A DNA stretch of 64,000 bases from Lysinibacillus sp. B2A1 (GCA_002973635.1 CP027224.1:3792501-3856500); one strand, 5' to 3'; shown: positions 53,862-62,406, counted from the stretch's first letter. Notes: generated by a model from the sequence alone, not told the origin. Made by a program: numbers and translations.

Positions 53862-54179
53862 CTCACAATCCTACTTTCAACATATCGTTGAAAGCCTGTA
53901 GCTTATATTAAGAATTTAAAATACCTAATAGCCTTGATAAACAAGCAAAAAGAAAGAGCGTGTTTTTAAAAAATTTAATCTAAACGTGCTCTTTATATAT
54001 TTTATTGAATCATTCTTCTATAAAAAAGATTAATCATTTCTATGATATTTCCTTCATTAAAGCTCCCTTTAATGGGGAAATATTCCATAAATTATATTAA
54101 GCATGCTCTTTTAATATAGCTGTTTTCTCAAAGATTGTTGCTTCTGATTTTGCTATCTTCTTCGATTAAAGTACCCCGA
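53862..54179. other. Intergenic gap after topB
   Basis: About 320 AT-rich bases. CTTTCAAC/GTTGAAAG near 53873-53893 and an imperfect stem GAGCGTGTTT...AAACGTGCTC followed by TTTATAT near 53958-53997 may end topB transcription. No gene is seen. Confidence 0.45.
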
Positions 54180-54584
54180 TTATTCAATCGGATTAAATTT
54201 AATTAATTTCGCTTGATACATTTTATCCTTATACATATATGTAATATCCCCTCTACTCCCACCTGCTGGAGAAATTTGCCCCCCTATTTTCGCAATAAGT
54301 TGATTGTCATTTATTTCAAAGTAGATAAGATTGCCAGTATATATCAGGAAATAAATGTTCGGGTTTAAATGTTTAATATTAATTTTAAAATTCTTTTTTC
54401 CAATTCTAATAATGGCTTTGTTAGGTAATAACTTAGTCTTCACATTTTTTAACACTATTGCAATCGGATCATCAACAAGAACTTCAACTGGTACTTCAAC
54501 AAGTTCCTTATTTATTCTTTGATTTTGGATATGGAAAACGTGAACTTCTCGTTCTAATATTCCAGTACCAGTACCTTTGATCAA
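54180..54584 (-). CDS. Uncharacterised protein
   Basis: 134 residues from a TTG that overlaps the stop of the preceding small gene. No ribosome site is closer than about 12 bases (GGAG), so translation may be coupled. The sequence is beta-rich and basic (VEVPVEVLVDDPIAIVLKNV, then IIRIGKKNFKINIKHL) without a signal peptide. Not recognised. It lies among decayed genes and may itself be a fragment. Confidence 0.45.
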   Translation of the reverse strand: MIKGTGTGILEREVHVFHIQNQRINKELVEVPVEVLVDDPIAIVLKNVKTKLLPNKAIIRIGKKNFKINIKHLNPNIYFLIYTGNLIYFEINDNQLIAKIGGQISPAGGSRGDITYMYKDKMYQAKLIKFNPIE

Positions 54585-54727
54585 AATTTAATAGGACTCC
54601 AATACTCATATTCGTAGTCTTCCTGCCACCTATATAATTCTATGGTAAAAAAACCATCCTTACGTTTAAAAATTTGAACGTTATATTGATTACTTGGAGA
54701 CAATATTTCTTTTAGAACTTGTTCCAT
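54581..54727 (-). CDS. Short protein resembling the start of an immunity-type protein
   Basis: 48 residues from the ATG at 54727 (GGTGGG upstream); a longer frame reaches 54817 without a better start. The text LSPSNQYNVQIFKRKDGFFTIELYRW then YWSPI looks like the N-terminal half of small immunity or antitoxin-like proteins of Bacilli, which usually continue for another 40-60 residues. It stops early, so it is probably truncated. Low certainty. Confidence 0.4.
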   Translation of the reverse strand: MEQVLKEILSPSNQYNVQIFKRKDGFFTIELYRWQEDYEYEYWSPIKF

Positions 54728-54796
54728 TAGCCCACCATCTTTTCTCGTAATAATGTAAATAGTATAGTATTTCTTTTCAACTAAACTGCACCTTCG

Positions 54797-55090
54797 TTGA
54801 AGAACATCTTTCCACAATCTTTAATTTATTTCACCAGAGATTCCTCATCTTCCTTTGAAATTGAATTAACAAAGGCTGAATTAACAAAGGCATATAAATT
54901 TGCAATGGAGACATTTACTGAGTTTAGTCGTGATGGGAAAATTGATATTAATCTTTCTGAATTAAATCCAAATGATAGTTCTGAACATTTATATGTAAAA
55001 AGAATTCAATCAAGCTTTAACAATCTTCGCTTTGCTTGTGACAAACTTAAACAATGCAAAGACGTTGCACTAACATGGTGCGTTTGTTGA
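54797..55090 (+). CDS. Doubtful short reading frame, possibly a gene fragment
   Basis: Up to 97 residues; no ribosome site is evident at the TTG at 54797 or at the internal ATG. The central part (FAMETFTEFSRDGKIDINLSELNPNDSS and LYVKRIQSSFNNLRFACDKL) looks like real protein sequence, but I cannot place it. It may be a remnant of a larger gene in this decayed region. Confidence 0.3.
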   Translation: MKNIFPQSLIYFTRDSSSSFEIELTKAELTKAYKFAMETFTEFSRDGKIDINLSELNPNDSSEHLYVKRIQSSFNNLRFACDKLKQCKDVALTWCVC

Positions 55091-55113
55091 AGTACATTCA
55101 TATCTAAAGATAA

Positions 55114-55147
55114 AAAGGGAGCTGAGATTATATTTCTAGCTCCCTTT
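55114..55147. terminator. Terminator between convergent fragments
   Basis: AAAGGGAGCT (55114-55123) pairs with AGCTCCCTTT (55138-55147). On the minus strand TTTTTATC follows, so it would end the hydrolase fragment. Confidence 0.8.
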
Positions 55148-55169
55148 AGTCTGTATTTGTAATAAATCC

Positions 55170-55580
55170 CTAGTTGATTTTTTTAAGGAAATTACTTGTG
55201 GCATCACTGATATCTGTAACATTAGTTTGATAGAATCCATGAGAGCCGTCAATAATTTGGGACTCAGCATTTGCACCAAGTCGATTTAAGTGATTTATTT
55301 GATACTCTTCTCCTCCTTGTTTTTGAGTAACTGAGGATATTAGTTTCAGTACAGGTACTTCTGAAGGGAAGACGATGCTGTTTACCTCATTGACATTGTC
55401 ATTTAAACTCAAAGCCTGATTAATGATCGTATCGTTGACAACATGATAAGAAAATAATTTATTATCACTGATTTCTTTTTCGGTATAGCCATTTTCAACT
55501 GTTTGATCAGAAGGTAGCAGCCCATTGATGATTCGATTAAATCCAGTTGCTTGAAGTAACGTATTAAAACCATATAGGAT
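55170..55580 (-). pseudogene. C-terminal fragment of an alpha/beta hydrolase
   Basis: An open frame without a start runs from 55580. It reads LYGFNTLLQATGFNRIIN, later EVNSIVFPSEVPVLKLISS and IIDGSHGFYQTN, which carries the catalytic His of an alpha/beta hydrolase; the nucleophile half is absent. The frame runs into a stop at 55581-55583, just before the remnant of another gene. The gene has lost its 5' half, probably by deletion. Confidence 0.75.
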
Positions 55581-55608
55581 TTATATTGAGGTTAACATAT
55601 ATCTCAAT

Positions 55609-55800
55609 TTATCGGCTCTGCGTCTTAGCGTCTGGCTCTTTAACTATGATAATTTTAAATTTTTATATGTTTACTAAACTTTCTTGTTTACATTTTGGAC
55701 AGTAAAGAGGAAAACTAATTAATATTGTATTCGCATATACTTTAGTGCGTGTTTTTGAACTATAAATTGGGCAGTATATCCATTTGCTTTTTTCACTCAT
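55609..55800 (-). pseudogene. Cysteine-rich KTR-type protein with an in-frame stop
   Basis: AAAGGAGAAGG precedes the ATG at 55800. The frame reads MSEKSKWIYCPIYSSKTRTK, then FPLYCPKCKQESLVNI, a TAA at 55665-55663, and goes on as KFKIIIVKEPDAKTQSR to a final stop at 55609. This is the small KTR family often found on conjugative elements, whose members have two CPxC pairs. Here the second Cys of the first pair is Tyr and the stop splits the chain, so it is decayed. Confidence 0.7.
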
Positions 55801-55887
55801 ATACCCTTCTCCTTTCCTGTCTAGCTCCTCATATAGTTATATTTTACACAAGCAAATTTTCAAAGTGTATATGCACCATATATATTT

Positions 55888-56688
55888 TCACAGAAAAAAG
55901 GAGACAATCAACATTAGAAAATTCACGGCAATATGAGCAAACATATGTGCAAGCATCGCAAGTTCTAGATTGTGCTTCCAATAAATCCAGCCAAAGAAGA
56001 AGCCGGGTAAACCATTCAATAAGATCATTCGGAACCAAATGAATGCGGTCATTTCTGTCACACTTGCAGTTCCACTATAGTGACCTATTGCAAATAATAA
56101 TGCGCTAACAAATATTGCAAGGATAAAGACCCAGTTCGAAGGTTTTGCTGATTTTCGATCAAATAGTTTCCAAAAAATAAAAACCAACAAGCTCATAAAC
56201 CCAAAACGCATTAATAGTTCCTCAACAATCCCTCCGTAGAGTAAAGCTGCTAAAAATTCTATTGCATTATAAGGATGTATTAGTTCTTTTAGACCCTCCG
56301 GCAAGAGTGGGAATAAAAGATAATCGAATCCTCTTATAACAACTCCTGCAATCGAACCGAGTATGATAGCTAGTTTAATACCTTTTATCCACTCTGACTT
56401 TGACTTTTCTCTAGCATTCGGGTGCATAATCACAGATTTTAAACCAACTTTATGAGCAGTAAAAAAACCTATAACAAGAGCAATGATTAAGAAAATATAA
56501 TTGGGAAGTGTGCCAAGTAAGGCTAACATTTCAGGTGATCCTGAAATCCCCATCATTTCCCTCGCTTGCTCTAATTGGGCCGGGTTTGTCGATAGTGTCG
56601 ATAGTGCCTTAAGATATAAGGGAACGAATGCAATGATTCCAAGCAAGAGATAAATGAATAGTCCTTTAACACTTTTTTGCTTTGTCAT
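55888..56688 (-). CDS. CPBP-family intramembrane protease
   Basis: 266 residues from the ATG at 56688 (AAGGAGG eight bases upstream). About eight membrane helices. The Abi/CPBP motifs are present: GGIVEELLMRFGFM (EE-x-x-x-R), FAIGHYSG with its His, and HMFAHIAVN near the end. Members cleave within membranes, often in peptide processing or immunity. A SigY-type promoter and a mini-ORF lie upstream, which ties it to the sigma Y regulon. Confidence 0.82.
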   Translation of the reverse strand: MTKQKSVKGLFIYLLLGIIAFVPLYLKALSTLSTNPAQLEQAREMMGISGSPEMLALLGTLPNYIFLIIALVIGFFTAHKVGLKSVIMHPNAREKSKSEWIKGIKLAIILGSIAGVVIRGFDYLLFPLLPEGLKELIHPYNAIEFLAALLYGGIVEELLMRFGFMSLLVFIFWKLFDRKSAKPSNWVFILAIFVSALLFAIGHYSGTASVTEMTAFIWFRMILLNGLPGFFFGWIYWKHNLELAMLAHMFAHIAVNFLMLIVSFFL

Positions 56689-56740
56689 AAGTAACCTCCT
56701 TGATTTCAGTATAAGATTCATATAAATATCAATATTTGTT

Positions 56741-56773
56741 TTATTTACTATAAGACTCTATTAAACAGTTCAT
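56741..56773 (-). CDS. Ten-codon mini-ORF with a strong ribosome site
   Basis: MNCLIESYSK followed by TAA, with GGAGGAGGG eight bases upstream of ATG. It lies between the second SigY-type promoter and the CPBP protease. It may be a leader peptide or the stump of a deleted gene. Confidence 0.4.
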   Translation of the reverse strand: MNCLIESYSK

Positions 56774-56811
56774 TCTTGTTTCCCTCCTCCAAATTGTTTA
56801 TTCACCCTTAA

Positions 56812-56837
56812 TACGATTACGTTCGACTAATCGTTCA
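56812..56837 (-). promoter_or_regulatory. Second SigY-type promoter
   Basis: Minus-strand TGAACG (56837-56832), 16 bases, then CGTATTA (CGTA at 56815-56812). Sequence and spacing match the promoter of the sigY-like operon at 57983 exactly in both boxes. Confidence 0.7.
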
Positions 56838-56854
56838 CTTACGAAAAAATAAAT

Positions 56855-56884
56855 AAAAAAAATCTCAGGAATTTGAACCTGAGA
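56855..56884 (-). terminator. Terminator of the sigY-like operon
   Basis: On the minus strand TCTCAGG (56884-56878) pairs with CCTGAGA (56869-56863), followed by eight Ts. It overlaps the last codons of the 74-residue gene. Confidence 0.85.
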
Positions 56885-57089
56885 CCTTTCTTTTAAATAT
56901 TTTTCTTGCAAAAATAAGATAGATAATAAGATACGTTGGAAATGTAATAAGGCCTAAAAAGCCCCATAGCCAAGCATTGTGTCCCCTCTTCCGTGCATCC
57001 CAAAACATCCATGAGCTCTGACAAATCAGAATGAATGCAATCACGACGCATAACCAAAGCGGTGTGCTACTTAGTTTGTTTGAGATCAT
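56865..57089 (-). CDS. Small membrane protein of the SigY operon (YxlD/YxlE-like)
   Basis: 74 residues; ATG overlaps the end of the preceding gene. Two membrane helices around SSWMFWDARKRGHNAWLWGFLGLITFP, a PLDc_N-like arrangement found in YxlE of Bacillus subtilis. YxlC and YxlD restrain SigY there; the exact counterpart of this protein is unsure. The ABC genes yxlF and yxlG that complete the B. subtilis operon are missing. Confidence 0.6.
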   Translation of the reverse strand: MISNKLSSTPLWLCVVIAFILICQSSWMFWDARKRGHNAWLWGFLGLITFPTYLIIYLIFARKIFKRKVSGSNS

Positions 57090-57430
57090 TCATTACTGAC
57101 CTTCTTTCTAGTTTTGTTAAGCGCTAAGGGCAATAAGATAATCCCCACAAGCTGAAAATAAAGAATAAGAATTGGCTGACGATAAACGACAGCAATCCCA
57201 ACCGAAAGCACAAATACTGCAACAGAGATAAACGTGAGGAGGTCTTTCCATTGTTTTTTTCGTATTCTTTTTTTCTCTAATTCAACATTTTGTTGAAACC
57301 ATTGTAAGTTTGGAGTAGATACTGGATTCCATTGATCCAGTTTTTCTAAACCATCTATTAATTGCTTAACCGTTAATTCATCTTCATCATCCAACATAGA
57401 ATTACTATTTTTAGAATCATACTCCTTCAA
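57086..57430 (-). CDS. yxlC: YxlC-like anti-SigY membrane protein
   Basis: About 114 residues from a TTG at 57430 (AAAGGAG ten bases upstream, inside the sigma gene). A cytosolic N-terminal part (LTVKQLIDGLEKLDQWNP and STPNLQWFQQNVELEKKR) is followed by two membrane helices, as in YxlC, which holds SigY inactive. It overlaps sigY by 14 bases. Assignment rests on position and topology. Confidence 0.65.
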   Translation of the reverse strand: MKEYDSKNSNSMLDDEDELTVKQLIDGLEKLDQWNPVSTPNLQWFQQNVELEKKRIRKKQWKDLLTFISVAVFVLSVGIAVVYRQPILILYFQLVGIILLPLALNKTRKKVSNE

Positions 57431-57947
57431 GTTCAGCCAACTCCTTTCGTACATTTTTTAGACCATTTGAAACTCGAGATTTTACTGTTCCTTCTGCAAT
57501 ACCCATCATTTTTCCAATTTCCTCATATGAATATCCGTAATAATGCTTTAATACGATTGGCATACGTATTTCTTCATTAATCTGAGCAAGTACATCAAGT
57601 ACATCAGTCCATTCTTCGTTCATATTGGCTGCATTCCATTTCATTTTTCGGAGCGCTTGTTCCTGCTCTAGCCAGTTTTTCTCCCGCTTCTTTCTACGCT
57701 GTTGATCGATAAAAAGGTTCGTTGCGATTGTGATGAGCCATGAGGAAAACTTGGATTCACCATTATACAGTTGGATTTTTTCAATACACTTCATCATCGT
57801 CTCTTGTGTTAAATCTTCTGCGATTTGTGGATGAAGGGTAACTTTCATTAAATACTTTACGAGGAACGAATAATTCTGTTGTAGCAGTTTCGAAAGAGCC
57901 AATGTATCCCCTTTTTTCGCCTTTCGAATTAAATCCTTTTCATCCAT
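57417..57947 (-). CDS. sigY: ECF sigma factor SigY-like
   Basis: 176 residues from the ATG at 57947 (GGAG eight bases upstream). Region 2: PQIAEDLTQETMMKCIEKIQLY and FSSWLITIATNLFIDQQRRKK; region 4: YGYSYEEIGKMMGIAEGTVKSRVSNGL. Gene order (sigma, YxlC-like, small YxlE-like protein) and a TGAACG-N16-CGTA promoter upstream agree with the SigY system, which is autoregulated in B. subtilis. Confidence 0.8.
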   Translation of the reverse strand: MDEKDLIRKAKKGDTLALSKLLQQNYSFLVKYLMKVTLHPQIAEDLTQETMMKCIEKIQLYNGESKFSSWLITIATNLFIDQQRRKKREKNWLEQEQALRKMKWNAANMNEEWTDVLDVLAQINEEIRMPIVLKHYYGYSYEEIGKMMGIAEGTVKSRVSNGLKNVRKELAELEGV

Positions 57948-57982
57948 GAAATCTACTCCATACAATAATGATTTATATGTAA

Positions 57983-58008
57983 TACGACTAACTGGGAAAA
58001 ATCGTTCA
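57983..58008 (-). promoter_or_regulatory. SigY-type autoregulatory promoter
   Basis: Minus-strand TGAACG (58008-58003), 16 bases, then CGTATTA (CGTA at 57986-57983). B. subtilis SigY uses TGAACG and CGTC boxes. It lies about 35 bases before the sigY start. Confidence 0.75.
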
Positions 58009-58104
58009 TTTTCAAAATAAAGAATCACAACAAAAACATTTTGCCACCTATTAGTATTTATTAAGTTTACATGAAAGTTATATATTTGACCAAAAACCAA
58101 AATA

Positions 58105-58302
58105 TTGTTGCTCCTTCAACGAGTTCAAAATAATTGTTTAATTATTATAGTATTATCAAACTACTCACATGATTTGACACCCTTGCTCTTGGCTAACCTC
58201 TACTTCTGTCTTCGTGGTTCGGGACTTACACCCTATAGTTCATACACATGCCGGGCGCACCTAAAAGAACTCATTTTGAAAAAATTAATCAAAATGAGTT
58301 CT
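58105..58302. other. Gap with a GC-richer foreign-looking patch and a hairpin
   Basis: 58150-58265 is clearly richer in GC than its surroundings (GTTCGGGACTTACACCC, CATGCCGGGCGCACC) and reads like the end of an insertion sequence. AGAACTCATTTTG (58266-58278) and CAAAATGAGTTCT (58290-58302) form a perfect 13-bp hairpin directly after it. No complete gene is present from 58009 to 58473. Confidence 0.35.
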
Positions 58303-58473
58303 AACAAATATTTTTTAGTTTTTAAACACGGGTATTCGAACTTAAAATTACTCCAATGATTATTTCAGAAGTAAAGTTATCATTTTCACTGTAAAACATT
58401 CCATTTTAGTAGCGCTTTAGTTTTATTAAACTTGCTGCAAATCTTTTTGGACCACTATAAGTAAGTGCCGATA

Positions 58474-58812
58474 TTATTCAGCTTTTTTCACCATAAAGCA
58501 AACGAGCATACATGGTTCACTGCTTTTATTAACGCACCAATGCTCTTCGCCAGCAGGAATTAGTGTTGCATCTCCTGCCTTTTCCACACTGTATTCACCA
58601 TTACTGTATGTTTCTATTTCTCCACTGAAAATATAAGAATATTCATCTTCATCATGACGGCTCATGCCCACAGTAGGAACACGTTCGCCTGGTAGCAGAG
58701 AAATAACACTCATGCTCACTTCTTGAAAATTCCCCTGTTTTGTAAAAAATTTTTTCATTTCATACATTGGCATGCCAATGGGCTCGACTTGATTAATATT
58801 AATTTTTTCCAT
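58474..58812 (-). CDS. Cupin-domain protein
   Basis: 112 residues from the ATG at 58812 (GGTGG eight bases upstream). A single small cupin barrel: LLPGERVPTVGMSRHDEDEYSYIFSGEIE carries the first metal motif (H and E present) and DATLIPAGEEHWCVN the second. It starts 13 bases after the dipeptide permease gene and is probably the last gene of that operon. Role unknown; it may process or sense the transported compound. Confidence 0.82.
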   Translation of the reverse strand: MEKININQVEPIGMPMYEMKKFFTKQGNFQEVSMSVISLLPGERVPTVGMSRHDEDEYSYIFSGEIETYSNGEYSVEKAGDATLIPAGEEHWCVNKSSEPCMLVCFMVKKAE

Positions 58813-58824
58813 TTCATTTACCAC

Positions 58825-59658
58825 CTATTCTTTTTGAAGTTTTGGATCTAGGAAGTCTCGTAGACCATCCCCTACGAAGTTAGCACCAATCGAAATTGAG
58901 AAAATAGCTAACCCTGGGAAGGTAGATACCCACCAATTTTGAATAACCTTTGCCCCATCTGATACCATTGAACCCCACTCAGGCGTAGGCGGCTGTGTTC
59001 CTAATCCAAGGAAGCTTAATCCTGAAAACATCAAGATTGCATTCCCCAGATCAAGTGTTGCCATAACCAGTAATGGACCAAAGCTATTCGGTAAAATTTC
59101 TAAAAACAGAACTCGAACATGTGAAGCACCCATCACGCGCGAAGCAGTAACATACTCACTTTCTTTTAAGGAGATAACCATTGAACGCATCAACCTTGCA
59201 TAATTTGGCCACCATATAATGGCCATTGCAATTACCGAGTTTATAATACTTGGACCAAGTGCTGCTGCAATTACCATCGCTAAAATAAGTGGTGGAAATG
59301 CCATAATAAGCTCTGAGAAACGCATCATTACTTCGTCTACTTTCCCACCTTTATATCCTGCTATTCCCCCATAGAAAATACCAAAAGAAAATGCAGTTAT
59401 CACAGTAATTATACCTGCTGTTAGAGAAATTCTAGAACCATACATAACACGTGAGAATACATCACGTCCCAACTCATCAGTACCAAAGAAATGTGAAAAG
59501 CTCGGTGGCTGGTATCGAATGGATAAATCTTGTACAGTTGTACTATGTGTAGCGATTAATGGTGCACAAATGACAACGATTATCCAAAATGCACAAATGA
59601 ATAATCCAAGTTTAAAAAGAAATCCTTTTTGAGTGATAAAAGAGCTAAATTTTCTCAT
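58825..59658 (-). CDS. Dipeptide/oligopeptide ABC transporter permease (DppC type)
   Basis: 277 residues. An N-terminal helix and a DppC-type entry (YQPPSFSHFFGTDELGRDVFSR) are followed by five helices with the EAA-like loop ASRVMGASHVRVLFLEILPNS. GTDELGRD is diagnostic of the second permease of Dpp/Opp/Nik systems. Its start shares a base with the stop of the first permease gene. Confidence 0.9.
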   Translation of the reverse strand: MRKFSSFITQKGFLFKLGLFICAFWIIVVICAPLIATHSTTVQDLSIRYQPPSFSHFFGTDELGRDVFSRVMYGSRISLTAGIITVITAFSFGIFYGGIAGYKGGKVDEVMMRFSELIMAFPPLILAMVIAAALGPSIINSVIAMAIIWWPNYARLMRSMVISLKESEYVTASRVMGASHVRVLFLEILPNSFGPLLVMATLDLGNAILMFSGLSFLGLGTQPPTPEWGSMVSDGAKVIQNWWVSTFPGLAIFSISIGANFVGDGLRDFLDPKLQKE

Positions 59659-60671
59659 TATTTATACCTCACTCTCGGATCAATAATCCCATAAAGGATA
59701 TCAATTAGTAGATTAATAACAACATAAATAAAAGCAATTAATAATGACACACCACATATAGCTGGGAAATCAAGTGAAACGGCAGATAGGTAGGCATACT
59801 GTCCAATTCCAGGCCAAGCAAAAATATTTTCAACTAGCACCATTCCACCTAGTAAATTACAAAATCCTATTCCAGCTACTGTAATGACCGGTATCATTGC
59901 ATTGGAAATCGCATGTTTAACGATAATTCCAGATTCCTTCAGACCCTTAGAACGAGCTGTACGTATGTAATCCATTGACAACACTTCAAGCAAATTAGAT
60001 CTTGTTTGACGAGCAATTAATCCCATAGTAAAGAATCCTAATACCGTTCCTGGTAGAATCAAGTGCATAGCCACATCACCGAATAATTGAAAATTCCCGC
60101 TAATAATTGAATCTAGTAGAAGTAATCCTGTTCCTCCCTCAGGAGTTGTTGCTCGTGCATCAATTCGACCAGGTCCAGGCGTAATGCCTAAAACGGAGGA
60201 AAAAATATTGAGCATAATTAAAGCAAACCAAAAGCTCGGTACAGATACCCCACTAACAGAAATGGTACGAATGATATGATCAATAGTCTTATTTCTGAAA
60301 ATTGCAGAGATTGTTCCAAATAGAATACCTAACACTAAGGCAATCACCATCGCCACTATCGATAATTCCAATGTTGCTGGGAAGAACTGCATTAAATCAT
60401 CAAACACAGGTCTGCCTGTTCGTATTGATGTACCCAAATCACCCGTCAATAAGTGTTGGAAGTACAGAAGTAATTGACTAAAAAGCGACTGATCTAGTCC
60501 CCACTTCTCTTTAAAAGCAGCAACAATTTCAGGATTATTCATTGCACTTTGGCTCAAATTCGCAGCAACCGGATCACTCGGCACTAAATGCGAAAGAATA
60601 AAAACGAAAAGTGCCACACCAAATAATAAGAAAAGCAGAAACAATAGACGCCTAGCAATAAATCTAAGCAA
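59658..60671 (-). CDS. Dipeptide/oligopeptide ABC transporter permease (DppB type)
   Basis: 337 residues with six membrane helices. LSHLVPSDPVAA, GDLGTSIRTGRPV and the loop DYIRTARSKGLKESGIIVKHAISNA are typical of the first permease of these uptake systems. It forms the channel with the DppC-type partner. The gene follows the binding-protein gene after a hairpin-containing spacer. Confidence 0.9.
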   Translation of the reverse strand: MLRFIARRLLFLLFLLFGVALFVFILSHLVPSDPVAANLSQSAMNNPEIVAAFKEKWGLDQSLFSQLLLYFQHLLTGDLGTSIRTGRPVFDDLMQFFPATLELSIVAMVIALVLGILFGTISAIFRNKTIDHIIRTISVSGVSVPSFWFALIMLNIFSSVLGITPGPGRIDARATTPEGGTGLLLLDSIISGNFQLFGDVAMHLILPGTVLGFFTMGLIARQTRSNLLEVLSMDYIRTARSKGLKESGIIVKHAISNAMIPVITVAGIGFCNLLGGMVLVENIFAWPGIGQYAYLSAVSLDFPAICGVSLLIAFIYVVINLLIDILYGIIDPRVRYK

Positions 60672-60716
60672 TTCGGATCACACTCCCAACTAGAATACAA
60701 CTTCCTAGTAAATCTC

Positions 60717-60749
60717 AGGTAAGTAGCTACCGTATATAGTTACCTACCT
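60717..60749 (-). other. Hairpin between binding-protein and permease genes
   Basis: On the minus strand AGGTAGGTAACTA (60749-60737) pairs with TAGCTACTTACCT (60729-60717) with two wobbles and no T-run after it. Such spacers commonly stabilise or partly terminate the binding-protein message so that it is made in excess. Confidence 0.6.
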
Positions 60750-60775
60750 ACGAGTAGCTGCTTAATCATAAAAAA

Positions 60776-62374
60776 TTATTTTGAAAGCTTTAATTCATTT
60801 AATCGTAATTTATAAAGGTCGTTGTAAGTAACACCTTCAAGGTTGGCACCTACAGCAAATGATTTAGGGTGCTGTACTAAGAATGCATATGGACTATTTT
60901 CAGCAACTATTTTCTGCATCTTCTCAGAAATTTCTGCACGTTTTGTAACATCAATTTCTACTTTCGCTTGTTCAGCTAAACTTACTAATTCTGCATTAGC
61001 TGAAGATTCCCAGTTTGCACGTTTTCCTACAATATCACCTGGAATAAATGCTAATTGATTGCTTAGATCATAGTAGTCAGGAGACCAGTGCATCACTAGG
61101 AATGGCGTTTTCCCATTTCGATAGTCTTCGATAACAACCCCAACATCTCCAGTTTGAATTTCCACATTAATATTAATTTTCGCAAGATCTTCTTTTACTT
61201 TTTCAGCAATTGTTACCCATGAAAGTCCTTCTGAATCGTAATTAGCAGCTGTTAAAGGTACTGTAAAGCCTTTTTCATACCCGGCCTGCTTCATCAATTC
61301 CTTTGCCTTTTCTAAGTTTTGATAATTATCTGGTCTAGATTTTGCGCCAACAAAACCATCTTGAACAAATGACATTGGTAATAGTGAGCCATCGCCCGCT
61401 AATAGCTGGAAGCCTTTATAATCAAGCGCGTAACGAACAGCTTGCTGAACAAGTGGGTCCGCCATTTCTTTTCCTATTTCAGTACTATTATTCATTAGTA
61501 AGAATGAAATTGTTGAAGTTGGTGAAGATACTACCTTGGCATTTCCACCCTCTTTGATGCTTTTCACTTGGTCAGGTCCAACGCTTAATGCTACGTCAAT
61601 TTCACCTTTTTCAAGTGCTTTAATTTGTGTATTTGGATCCGGAATTTCTTTGATAATAACCTTACTCGCATTCACAGTACCTGTATAATTCGGATTCTTT
61701 TCAAGAACCATCTCTGTATTTGGAGTCCACTTCGTTAATACATAAGGACCACTACCTGCTGATGCCCCATCAAGGTAAGCAGTTGCTGCATCCGTTGAAC
61801 TTGCATCTGCTGCATCTGAACCACCTTGTTCCTTCACAACTTTGCTATCTACAACTGCAAAGGCATTACTTGTAAGTTTTGAAAGGAATGATGCATCCTT
61901 TTCCTTAAGATTGACAACAACAGTCTTGTCATCTGGCGCTTCCACGCTAGCAACTCCTTCTGCAAGAGCAGAAGCATTGTCTTTTAAATTAATTGTACGA
62001 TTAAAACTAAATACAACATCCTCTGCAGTTACAGCATTACCGCTCGAAAATTTACGACCCTCATCTAGCTTAAATGTATACACAAGCCCAGAATCATCTA
62101 CCATATACTCTTTTGCAAGTGCTGGCTTTGGTGTAAGGTCTGACCCTTCCAACGTGTATAAATTCTCATATGTTGCATAGAAATAGAAATTTCCAAACAC
62201 TTCATAAGCACGCGCTGGATCTAACGTTTTCCAGTCGGAAGCAACCCCAATTACGATTGTATCCGTGTTAGATGTGCCTCCAGATTCATTTGTTTTTTCT
62301 TCTTTATTGCTACAGGCGATAAGTGATAGAGCCAATACCAATAGGATGGATAGTAAAGAAAATTTTTTCATCAT
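60776..62374 (-). CDS. Peptide-type solute-binding lipoprotein (family 5)
   Basis: 532 residues with AAAGGAG seven bases upstream. The lipobox LSLIAC (Cys21) marks an anchored lipoprotein. Family-5 signatures follow: DWKTLDPARAYEV near the N terminus, GLVYTFKLDEGRKFSSGNAVTAEDVVFSF (in parts), GSGPYVLTKW and VRYALDYKG. It captures peptides, or nickel or another small ligand, for the Dpp-type transporter; the ligand cannot be told. Confidence 0.9.
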   Translation of the reverse strand: MMKKFSLLSILLVLALSLIACSNKEEKTNESGGTSNTDTIVIGVASDWKTLDPARAYEVFGNFYFYATYENLYTLEGSDLTPKPALAKEYMVDDSGLVYTFKLDEGRKFSSGNAVTAEDVVFSFNRTINLKDNASALAEGVASVEAPDDKTVVVNLKEKDASFLSKLTSNAFAVVDSKVVKEQGGSDAADASSTDAATAYLDGASAGSGPYVLTKWTPNTEMVLEKNPNYTGTVNASKVIIKEIPDPNTQIKALEKGEIDVALSVGPDQVKSIKEGGNAKVVSSPTSTISFLLMNNSTEIGKEMADPLVQQAVRYALDYKGFQLLAGDGSLLPMSFVQDGFVGAKSRPDNYQNLEKAKELMKQAGYEKGFTVPLTAANYDSEGLSWVTIAEKVKEDLAKININVEIQTGDVGVVIEDYRNGKTPFLVMHWSPDYYDLSNQLAFIPGDIVGKRANWESSANAELVSLAEQAKVEIDVTKRAEISEKMQKIVAENSPYAFLVQHPKSFAVGANLEGVTYNDLYKLRLNELKLSK

Positions 62375-62406
62375 CTAAGTTCTCCTTTTATAATAAATTT
62401 ATAGTT

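Noticed and set aside
58105..58359. An 84-residue plus-strand frame
   Set aside because: No ribosome site, odd composition, and it crosses a perfect hairpin; more likely an insertion-sequence scrap.
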